A stretch of DNA of 64,000 nucleotides from Sinohyriopsis cumingii (taxonomy: Eukaryota; Mollusca; Bivalvia; Unionida; Unionidae). Under the pieces are notes generated by a model. That model did not search any database, was not told the origin of the DNA, and saw only the letters and a list, made by a program, of their open reading frames with translations. The translations under genes and the position numbers were made by a program. The stretch spans positions 114,102,214 to 114,166,213 of the forward strand of contig CM068830.1 in assembly GCA_028554795.2 (NCBI GenBank), read 5' to 3'. This document shows positions 19,927-28,908 of this stretch, piece after piece (the stretch's first letter is position 1; every line of letters starts with the position of its first letter).

Positions 19927-20250
19927 CTACTTGTCTAATTTATTATTTGGTTTAATTATGAATCTTTCAACGTAGTCTTGGGGGGTTTTGATGACGAAGT
20001 CGGCAGTGGGGTCAATGACGGCGTTTTTAATTCGCTTGTCATAATAGCGTTTTAGTTCCCTGTATCGCTTTCCGCCACAATTGATACACAACTGCGATTT
20101 TCCTCTTACACCGACGTGACAAACCAAGCACGGGAGGGGGCCAAGAGAACCATTACGAACGCTTTGTAAATGATACCCGCAGAATTCGCCTCTACATGAT
20201 TTATTGCACGGGGTTGTCGACTCAATCATCAACCATTTGCAGTGATTCAT
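19927..20250 (-). CDS. Small cysteine-rich zinc-binding protein (element 2)
   Basis: Starting from the ATG at 20250 (MNHCKWL) the product is 107 residues. An ATG at 20268 is also possible. It has about ten cysteines in CxxxC and CxxC pairs (PCNKSCRGEFCGYH, LPCLVCHVGV, LCINCGGKRY), followed by a basic helix. This could be a zinc-binding regulator or replication accessory. The gene is divergent from the polymerase gene, with starts 40 bp apart. Related debris lies at about 55600-55740. Family not recognised. It looks whole. Confidence 0.6.
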   Translation of the reverse strand: MNHCKWLMIESTTPCNKSCRGEFCGYHLQSVRNGSLGPLPCLVCHVGVRGKSQLCINCGGKRYRELKRYYDKRIKNAVIDPTADFVIKTPQDYVERFIIKPNNKLDK

Positions 20251-20289
20251 TATACTATATTCTTTCATTTAAATACTTGTTTTAATTAT

Positions 20290-23200
20290 ATGGATGAGTT
20301 CGAGAGATTAGCAGCAATTAAGCCCTGGAAAAATATTAAGTTCAATCTCGATAGAGTCCTCAAGGACGCACCAAAAGCGTTAATAAACGATAGAACCCTG
20401 TTGAGTAAAATACGCGATTGTATCGATGAATTCAAGCGTGATGGTGCATCTCATAGTTGGTCAACATTTCGAATTGATGGCGTTGTTGATGCTACCATGA
20501 ACGACAACCGCGCAGCAACGATAATATCACAACTTGACGGTAAAAAGTATTTCTTCAGAGTAAAATTCATTGTCCGGGTGGAATCAGGTAATTGGATCAT
20601 ACGTGATAAATTTGAACCAGTTCTCAGCGACAAGAAAACAGTCATTGTTAGCCGCGACTCCAAGCCGGGGCTGTTAACCGGAGTTGACAGACCATACTAT
20701 GAACGAGCGTATCCTGAAACAGCAGTTGTTTATGGAATATACCCGTTAAATAAGAAACCTGATATCGGAAAACTGAAACCAATGAAACAGTCAACGGGGA
20801 TAAATTGTGTAGCAGAACGAGTAATAGAGCATTTTACAAATGCGTGTCGAGGAAACAAATTGACTGATTTACGACGTAGCAAAATCAACCAGTGGGAGGA
20901 GACAGTGCGCGAGCGAGGAGCAACCATCAGCGACATAGCGAGATTAGAAACGTCGTTGAGATTTCCAATAACCGTTACAACGATAACCGGTGAAGCATTA
21001 TACGAATCAAAGTACAAATCAAATGGGGCCCCAATCAAAATTATTGATCATAACGAACACGTATGTACGCCCGCGATCACAGTGTTTCCACGGGATAGAA
21101 CAGTAAAGTATATACCCGAAGAATTCCTGGAAGAGAACGGGTTTCTCGCGGAGAGGAAACTATTTGATGCTATCGCTTATTTGTGTAAAAACGACCCTGT
21201 ATCAGTGTGGTTACTTCGCAGCGCTGATACCTTTGATCAGTTTGTGAGACCAAACGGTGAATTATACCGCACTGAAGCATTTCACAACAGGATGAAAAAA
21301 ACCGCCATGGAATTTGAAGAGCATGATGAACAACTGCTAACAAATTGTTTTACGATTCCATCGGTTGCGGCTCATGTTGCAGCGAGGAAAAATGCGTGGA
21401 GTCCAACACGCAAGGAATTTCTACCGGATGTACAATCCAGTTGTTTGGAATACTATCACGGTGGACTATGGAACACTGAATACAACCGCGACGCTATGAT
21501 TTCCGTTGATATGGTTGCCTGTTATCCAGCGAGTTTTCTCGGGTATGGATCCGCCGCTGAGTACTTTAGACGATTTGGACACCCCAGACATGAAATGACT
21601 CGTGTTGCTATTAATGGACCACTGCCTGATTTTGATTTAACCGGATTCGCTCGCGTAGTATCATTTGAGTTCGCGGCAGGTCTTCATCGCTGTTGCTATA
21701 TTTGGATCGGTAGACACATGGCTGAAAAGAAGTGACTGCCAATAGCGCTGCTACGGTACATGATTGATTGTAGCATGCTTGTATCGTTGATTGTCAGTGA
21801 CGCGATTATATCATACCGAGCGCAGACTGAAGTCTGGTTACCAGAACCGGAGCGTCTAGATAGCATAATTGACGAGTCCAGAAAACACATCGATGCCGAC
21901 GAGGAATATATCGTCGAATGGTCCAGGAGGATATTCAACCAACGAAACCGCGAGGCAAAAGATCTCGGTAGAAGAATAATTGGTAAGTTCACACAAGGTG
22001 GAAAAAACTGCGACTACAAACGATATTGCTCACGGCTGATTATAGATGACGCAGAATATGATTTCGTAATCAAGGACGCAGTGGCGAAAAATAGATACGT
22101 GAACTGCGAAACAGCTTTCTTGTCCAATGGAACAAGGTTGGGTACAGTTGTTACCTACAGCGATGGAGACAGCCCAGCATACCCGCATTTGAGGGCGTCT
22201 ATGCTGGGTTACGCCGCTATCAATTTATTCTCGATGATAAATAGATTCCCCGACACCGCGGTTAGAGTAGCCGTTGATTCGTTTTATGTTAACGTAGCGT
22301 ATAAGGAAAACGTAGCCGGGTTTACTAGTCCGGACGAGAGTTGGGGTACATGGAGAATTAAAAATGAAATACGACGCGATTATTCCCCGTCAGCAGATGT
22401 CACCGTTGAAAACAATTACCTACGCGGTGATAAATTGTCAGAATGGTCTAATGCACCACCGTGTTCTGATCCAATTTGTAGACACAAGACGGTTTATTTA
22501 AGCGGCTGTGGCGGGTCAGGAAAGACGACTCGGGCAATTGAATTATTTCGAACGCGGGCAAGTATAATCGTGCTTACACCGACCCATAGACTAGCGCGAG
22601 AAATAAAACAACGAAATGTTGACGCCGTTACTTATCACAGCTTTTTTCGATACAGCGGCGGTGAATGGACTCCTGATCGAATGGGGGAAAAATTTATTCC
22701 TGAAGTTATCATCTGGGATGAGATATGTACTGTTTTGTTAGATGTTTTACAAATGTTTCTTGATTGGTTGCTGCGCGCGAATACAGCGGTGATCATGTGT
22801 GGCGACCATGGCCAACCACCACCATTTGTCGGCGAGGGTCCACATAATTGGTTAAAGGGTTTTGTGGACTATTATGAAGAAACCGATACTAATTACCGGG
22901 CACTTGATGAACAACTGCGCGGGGTTAAAAAATTAATCAGATTACAGCCGGATAGAATTCAGTGTGAAATAATCCGCGAGGTGATTCCGGAAACGCCGTT
23001 AAATGAATTCTGGGAAACATGGAGACCAAACGATTTGATTGTAGCGAGTAGAAAGATAGTCAGGGACACACTTCAGCGGAAGTTGTTTACGTTGCATAAG
23101 GAAAAGTTTCCAACGCGTCCAGTGCCGTTATGTTATAGACCCGCGGATACACGGCGGCAGAACATTGAAGTTGAAATCCCGACCCCGACAGCGTCAGGGA

Positions 23201-23744
23201 CAAAAAACAAATTCTCGTGCTGAATGATATCGTGCTCGTTGATATCAGCGTCGTCGAGGACGCGCTACGTGCTGATAAGTCCCCGTGGACGCTAGGATAC
23301 GCAACAACAATACATTCCTCGCAGGGACTAAGCATCACGGACACAATTGTTTGGATGGTTGATAATCGCATCGAATGGTCGAATCTAGTTTATCTTGCGG
23401 TGTCCCGAGTACGGAGGATAAATCAGCTTCAAAGAATTGTTATTGACGGAGTCAGTGACGGAGTCACCATCGATGCAAGCGTCATTGATAGAAAACTCTC
23501 GGGTTACCGCCAACAGGAAAAAAAAAAACAACGGCGTTTTGATATTGATGCCGAATTAATAATTGCGTTACGACAACAACAGAATAATCACTGCGCGAAT
23601 TGCAATTGTATAATGAGTTGGCGTTATTCGGATAAAGACACTCGCCAATTTACCGTGGATAGGATCGATAACAGTCTTGGTCATGTCAAAAACAATGTGA
23701 GGTTGACCTGTCTTGAGTGCAATAGACGCAACGGCGCTAGTTAA
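20290..23744 (+). pseudogene. Polymerase + SF1 helicase + HNH replication gene (element 2)
   Basis: One long coding region. The first part (20290 to about 22300) has polymerase-like features: an acidic DMVACYPASF signature like family B palm motif A (near 21513) and AVDSFYVNV like motif C (near 22275). The middle (about 22490-23430) is a superfamily 1 helicase: GCGGSGKTT Walker A (near 22508), VIIWDEIC Walker B (near 22714), GDHGQPPP motif III, and THSSQGL plus AVSRVRR near the end. The tail (about 23570-23740) is an HNH-like zinc motif (CANCNCIM, FTVDRIDN, CLECNRRNG). Classical Polintons have no helicase fused to the polymerase. The start ATG is at 20290, divergent from the zinc protein. It is broken, with about two breaks. 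Polymerase assignment is tentative, helicase firm. Confidence 0.7.
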
Positions 23745-24681
23745 GACCACGCGGGGGTAATTGAGTATCGTCAGGTATCACTTGTAGTTGCTCGCGTGTA
23801 AATCCGCGCTGAGGAGCAGTTGAATCCAGTCTGTAGATCGGTGGTCTACCAGTTGATCGTGTTATCGTTGATATGTTATGTGTGGTAACACTCCAAATAG
23901 GATCAGTAGCTCTTTTTTTACCGCCTTCAAGCTCTCCTGGTTCATACAGATATCTCACGGTAACATCGCCGAAAATCGGCTTGGAAACGCTATCTATTTT
24001 TGATCTTCTTGGTATATACTCGTATTTAATCGCGTCGCTGGGCTTCATGTTGATTGCTCGGGTAATCTCGTTATTTAACGCTGCAATTACGCCTGGCAAC
24101 CTTTTGACCCATTCACGAGATCGTTTTTCTTGGATGAATTCCTTCGCGTATTGATATCCAAATAACCGTTCAGCAACAGTCCGATTGAATCGTTCAACAA
24201 TTGCCTGATCACGATGTAGCGCAGTATGACCTCGTCGTACCGCGACGCTATGATGTTTCAGCGTTGATAAAACAGCGCCGCGAAATTCACTACCAGGATC
24301 AACTTGTAATAGATTTGGCCAGCGCAGAGGACCTCTTCGATAAATTCTTTCAAACGCAGCGGCTACTTCAGTTGCTGACTTTGTTTTTAACGGCTCCGCT
24401 TGTTTGTATCGACTCGCAACATCAACTACGGTTAGCGCGTATTTGTAACCGTTGTCATGCGGCAAAAATAGTATATCAGCCTGATGAACTTCATTAGGTA
24501 CGCTGACATCAAAGCGCGAGAAGTTGATTTGTTTAGGCGGTGGTAGATAGATTTGCCATATAGCCTGTTTGGATAACCAATTAGCCGCAGTGGCCTTTGT
24601 TACCTTTGCAGCGCTTGCAAGCTTACCAATTGCGGCCTTCCCCTTCCAGTATCCTCTCGGAGAATAATAGATGGATTCCAT
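23737..24681 (-). CDS. Retroviral-type integrase, rve family (element 2)
   Basis: It inserts the linear element DNA into the host genome. The start is taken as the ATG at 24681 (MESIYYSPRGYW), which follows the TTTATAATAA gene-start motif. The product is about 314 residues. An N-terminal helical DNA-binding part is followed by the catalytic core with Asp69 (HQADILFLPH), Asp128 (QVDPGSEF) and Glu163 (IVERFNRT), which is the DDE spacing of the family. The C-terminal part (VTVRYLYEPGELEGG) is an SH3-like tail. No chromodomain is seen, unlike element 3. Its stop lies 8 bp from the opposite-strand polymerase-helicase stop, so the two genes are convergent and overlap slightly. It looks whole. Confidence 0.9.
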   Translation of the reverse strand: MESIYYSPRGYWKGKAAIGKLASAAKVTKATAANWLSKQAIWQIYLPPPKQINFSRFDVSVPNEVHQADILFLPHDNGYKYALTVVDVASRYKQAEPLKTKSATEVAAAFERIYRRGPLRWPNLLQVDPGSEFRGAVLSTLKHHSVAVRRGHTALHRDQAIVERFNRTVAERLFGYQYAKEFIQEKRSREWVKRLPGVIAALNNEITRAINMKPSDAIKYEYIPRRSKIDSVSKPIFGDVTVRYLYEPGELEGGKKRATDPIWSVTTHNISTITRSTGRPPIYRLDSTAPQRGFTREQLQVIPDDTQLPPRGLN

Positions 24682-24706
24682 GTTGTTATTATAAACGCTA
24701 GCGTTT

Positions 24707-25245
24707 TCAATTACCAGCGCGAGAAGCTCCGCTTCCAATCATTAATTTACCTTTCATAGCCGATTTTACCAACCATGAGGCCAATTTTTCTTTGACGGAT
24801 TTATCAGGAATAGCATTTAACGCGTGAATTAATTTTACGTCCGCGATATGACGCTGTTGCAGATCGCTACTTTTGTAAGCAACATCATGAGCATGACAAG
24901 CCTTATCGATAGCATTTATTGGATACTCACCGGGTTTGGGCTGATTTTGATCATCGAGTCTGATATCTAATCGTGTTCCGGGGCCACAGTAGCTATATCC
25001 TGGAAGGTGCTTTTCTCCTGGATACTTTGCCCACGGGGTTCCGGGGAGTTTTGATAACTTGCCTGCAATATCACCTCCTCGCTTTTTTTTAAAACATCCC
25101 CGGGTCTAATAGAAATAAATCTAAATTTCTTTGTACCGCATTGTACACACTTACCAGTAAGCGCCGATCTGTTATTTCTTGTTGTAACGGTTGTCATATC
25201 ATTTGTGCCAGTACGCACTCTACACTTTACACAATATAGATCCAT
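24707..25245 (-). pseudogene. Zinc-ribbon plus phospholipase A2-like gene (element 2)
   Basis: The ATG at 25245 starts a zinc ribbon with YCVKCRVRTG and GKCVQCGTKKF, resembling the small DUF5679-type ribbon seen in several DNA viruses. Downstream, in about 24720-25030, is a phospholipase A2-like domain: YCGPGTRLD (calcium-loop type) and NAIDKACHAHDVAYKSSD with the HD catalytic pair. This is the same logic as the parvoviral VP1 phospholipase, which breaches endosomal membranes during entry. The gene is divergent from the ATPase gene, start codons 5 bp apart. It is broken, with about one break. Domain recognition is from motifs only. Confidence 0.7.
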
Positions 25246-25262
25246 AATTTATGTATAGAGAC

Positions 25263-25925
25263 ATGAATATAATTGACTTTTCAGCGACTAAAACAAGAGA
25301 ACCAGTTAAGCATGTTGCAGCGTTACCAAACTCGATCCGGATGATTATCATCGGACCATCTGGATCCGGCAAGACGCAATTGTTACTCAATTTAATAATG
25401 AGATGGATGAAGTGGGATAAGTTGTATTTGGTTGCTCCTAGCGTAGATGATCAACGATGCTACGAGGTGTTGAAAGATTTCAACGAGAATGCATCAGCGA
25501 TCGCTAAAAAAAATGTCATCGAGTTTATTACGGATATCAATGATGCACCGGGTATCGATGATATTGATGGCGACGTTAACAATCTAGTCGTGTACGATGA
25601 TGTTATGTTAGACAATCAAAAGAACCCAGCTAGGATATTTTCCAGAGGCAGGCATAAAAACACCGACGTGATATATGTCACTCAACGATACACTCAGATT
25701 CCAAAAGTAATCAGAGACAACTGTAATATTCTTGCTGTATTCAACGGCGTTGATACACACACGCTACGAAATATTTGGCAGACATGGTGCGGCGGTGACA
25801 TGGACTTTAATGTTTTTCGAAACTTTTTTAGTCATGCTCAGTCGACCCCACATGGATTTGTAACGATAAATTTACATGGCCCTCGGACACGATATCGTAT
25901 CGGACTTGACCAAATATTCGGTTAA
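25263..25925 (+). CDS. A32-type packaging ATPase (element 2)
   Basis: This is the FtsK/HerA-superfamily ATPase that pumps element DNA into capsids. From the ATG at 25263 (MNIIDFSATK) the Walker A motif GPSGSGKT is at residues 31-38. Walker B is NLVVYDDVML (about 111-120). A conserved YVTQRYTQIP segment follows, where the sensor glutamine is expected. An ATG at 25251 is possible but gives only four more codons. The product is about 220 residues, typical for the family. The stop lies 6 bp from the right terminal repeat. It looks whole. Confidence 0.9.
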   Translation: MNIIDFSATKTREPVKHVAALPNSIRMIIIGPSGSGKTQLLLNLIMRWMKWDKLYLVAPSVDDQRCYEVLKDFNENASAIAKKNVIEFITDINDAPGIDDIDGDVNNLVVYDDVMLDNQKNPARIFSRGRHKNTDVIYVTQRYTQIPKVIRDNCNILAVFNGVDTHTLRNIWQTWCGGDMDFNVFRNFFSHAQSTPHGFVTINLHGPRTRYRIGLDQIFG

Positions 25926-25931
25926 ATTGCA

Positions 25932-26177
25932 AGCAGCAGGGGGGGGGGGGGCGATGACATCGACGCGGTCGTCGCTGTGCTTACCAGGCGCTGACGACGC
26001 CGGGATCGGCGCGCAGAAGGTGTTAATTAAACCAAATGACGTCCGGACGATCCCCTCGACGACGACGTCGTTTTTTTTTTACCAGGCGCTGACGACACCG
26101 GATCCGCTGAGTGCAGAAAGTACTAATTAAGCCAAATGACGATTGGACAAAATGTCGGATTCGCCCCCCCTGCTGCT
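25932..26177. repeat. Right terminal inverted repeat of element 2
   Basis: Inverted copy of 11144-11425. It has one copy of the 19-bp CGCCGGGATCGGCGCG-type unit, against three on the left, and a longer G run at its inner edge (12-13 against 7). The inner edge AGCAGCAGGGGG repeats the outer tip in inverted form. The target duplication CATGC follows at 26178-26182. Confidence 0.9.
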
Positions 26178-26182
26178 CATGC

Positions 26183-28512
26183 AAGCTGTAATGGTGGATA
26201 TTTGTCAAATTGTGTCAGTTTGAAAGTCAAAACGAGACATTCATTTCAATTACATGAAGACAATATTCTATTTGGTGTTGAGCCTTTAGTTCATTCAAAC
26301 CACTTATTAGGGGTCCAAATAGTTAATGTATGTGTTTATGATGAAGTAACATCCTGAGTAATACATATGTGCTTGCATAGCTTTCAGTAATTGTTTACAA
26401 ACATAGTTATCTGGCATTGGATGAGAGGACTTAGATAAAGGCTTTATGGCAGAACCTACTCCAGTTGTGTGCGAGATGATTTTAAAATGTGAGATAATAA
26501 AATACATTTCAAACTGATATAATATATTTTCCCCAGGTTTATGTCCCATTGGATATAAGAAAACTGGAATATAATGTAAGTTGACACAAAATGTATTATA
26601 CTGTTCATTTTCGTTATGATATTGATTGATGTAGTACGGCATTGTGACCTATATGATGTTATGGGAATTCTAATAATCCATCTTGCTTTATGCATTATTA
26701 ATTACTAACCATTATTGCTAACTGACACTCTAAAGATTACATAAGAAATATTCAAACAAATTATTTGAACTGAATTTTGTACAACCGATCTTAACATGGT
26801 TACATATCCCACTTGAACGAATATCCATATATTTTAGAATGTTTGGGATCAAACGTTTACAGTCAATACATCGTATAGGCTGCCATTGTACCTTAAGTGA
26901 ATTAGTAAGGCACATATCTGGCTGCGTGCCCCTAAGATATACCAAAATGTTATTTTCATCATGAATATGCATATGAAAGGTAAGATATTTCAATTTAGTA
27001 TTTTGACACAGTGAGGTATTGTAGCATCAGCCTATATCACATTCATTCAACTCAATAATTGGTAACCAACGCTCTTAAACATACGCTAAAATGTTCAAAC
27101 AGATCATTTGAATTATGTTTGCTCATTTCATGTTAACATAGGATCTGTTGGTACCTATAGTTGATCTCTGTGGCCACATTTGTTTGTATTCACTTGCAAT
27201 ACACACAACTATTATTTCAATCATGAATAAGATTGCTTATAGTAATATATTTTAATTTAGTACACTGTCACTTGACTTTCCTGTGTACTGTTATGCACTA
27301 ACGTTTGCACCAATGTTCAGACTTCACCGTCCCCACATTGCCAAAATCTTTATGATACATGTCTACCTACTTATTTATTTAGCCGGTAAATGGATAAATA
27401 TAGTTCTAGAAACCCCATATATTTTTGGGTTAAATTTATGACTTTAATACATGCTCATCGCTTCACATTTCCGACAGTCACTATGTCAAGTATAATATTG
27501 TTTACCCGTGCTTGCGCCCATAATGCCATTGCGAAGTCTCCATATATAAACACATTTCAACTTCATTTGCCTAAATCTTACTGTCTTCTAGAACTGAGTG
27601 ACACATGCTATCTCTTTCAGGTCTAGCCTGGTATCTGGAGCAAAGTGTTAGGGTGGGATTAATTTGGAAGCTCTCCAGTTGAGATGGTGGCGATAGCAAG
27701 TTTTAATTAGGACATGCGCAATATAATGTAGAGTCTCCCAGGAACTATATGTTCCTATCATATTGTCGACATTAGTGATTATCGACATTTAAATGGAATG
27801 CATTTTTAAATGTGAGCGCTCTATTATATAATCAATTGCCTGAGTACCTGACATACTAAATTTTGAACATAAGACATATCATTGTTTCTTTAGTGTCTAC
27901 CTATATGCGTTCGGATAGGCCTATTGCAATTTGCTGCAAAACATCACTGTGTGCAGTCTTGCTTCTCTACCCCTGAGAAAAATATTATCATTGTAGAGAC
28001 CCCAACTACGAAACGTTTCAAATACTATTCATTACTCAAATTAACTCTCTAAAATGTGTCAGTTTGAGTTTAAAACTTGTATGAAAATTAAATTTTTCAT
28101 TAAAACTTAGTTTATGTTTAAATTGAAATGCTTATTTAAAGTTCCATTAAAATGTAATGTATCAAGGTTTTATATTTCAAATAAATTTCAGACAAGACTC
28201 ATCTTGTATTACAATTAACGTTTTACTGCATTGAAAATTTCCTTTAATTTAGGAAGATATTGCAAATTTAGTTTTGTTTTCTCATGGCACTTTGGTCAAA
28301 ACGTGCACCCAGTGGAACATCTGCAATACACACTTTCTGATGACTTTAACATGTCTATTTTGCCATGAAATAAAAATAACTTCATGTATAAAGGTGAAAT
28401 AGCTGTTGCATGCACATTTAAAAGTTTAACTAAAATTGGGCTTAAATATTTTGGCCTGTTAGGAATCAGATCACAATTATTAGTTCAGGTTCAGTACCCA
28501 CGAATATAGCCC
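26183..28512. other. AT-rich host DNA with a degenerate tandem repeat
   Basis: No convincing gene. Two diverged copies of a roughly 335-bp unit appear at about 26745-27060 and 27085-27300. Shared phrases are CAAACAAATTATTTGAA against CAAACAGATCATTTGAA, TTAACAT, and TTTCATCATGAATA against TTTCAATCATGAATA. The rest shows nothing recognisable. Confidence 0.45.
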
Positions 28513-28908
28513 CAGTCTATTTTAGACAATTGTTCCTGTCTCCTGTTGGTGCTGATACAAGAGCTATATTTAGGTATTCATGACATAGATTTAAAGGTAA
28601 TGCTTATTCGTTAGAATATGCGCTAATGGTGTGATTGTCTGTGTTTGTTTTGGCGACAGTGCACAGTGAGTAACAAGGCCTTGGTGATTATCCGGAAGTG
28701 ACAAATGTGTTCCATTGCACGTTGCTTTCTTTACAGTCCAGCCTCTTAAAGAAATGCCGGTGAACCTATGAAAATAACTTCACCGTCAAGTCATCTTTGA
28801 ATGTATTTTATTTTAACAAACGATTTGTATTGATTGTCACACAGTGGAAAGTTCTTTTCTGATAAACAAATGTATAGAATATATAGTAAATTTAATTGTG
28901 TTCTGGGT
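28513..28908. repeat. Dispersed repeat, copy 2 (insertion-free site)
   Basis: Direct-orientation homologue of 10511-10871. Its left neighbour is ordinary AT-rich DNA and not a Polinton end, so this copy was never hit at the position where element 1 ends, or lies in a different context. The two copies are well diverged (many substitutions and a few indels), so the duplication is old. Confidence 0.8.

Larger units (their letters stand above)
11144..26177. mobile_element. Element 2: Polinton-like virus copy, 15.0 kb
   Basis: It is bounded by terminal inverted repeats (11144-11425 and 25932-26177) and a CATGC duplication, with tips AGCAACAGGGG and CCCTGCTGCT. Genes fill it edge to edge. Rightwards on the minus strand: penton-like, two-helix membrane protein, fibre, protease, small virion proteins, major capsid, hypothetical genes, HNH nuclease and zinc protein. 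On the plus strand is a polymerase-helicase gene. Then come integrase and zinc-ribbon/PLA2 genes (minus) and the packaging ATPase (plus). Base composition is visibly more GC-rich than the flanks. It is broken, with about four breaks overall, but most genes look open, so it is comparatively young. The gene set and replication gene differ from element 3, so it is a separate lineage. Confidence 0.9.
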
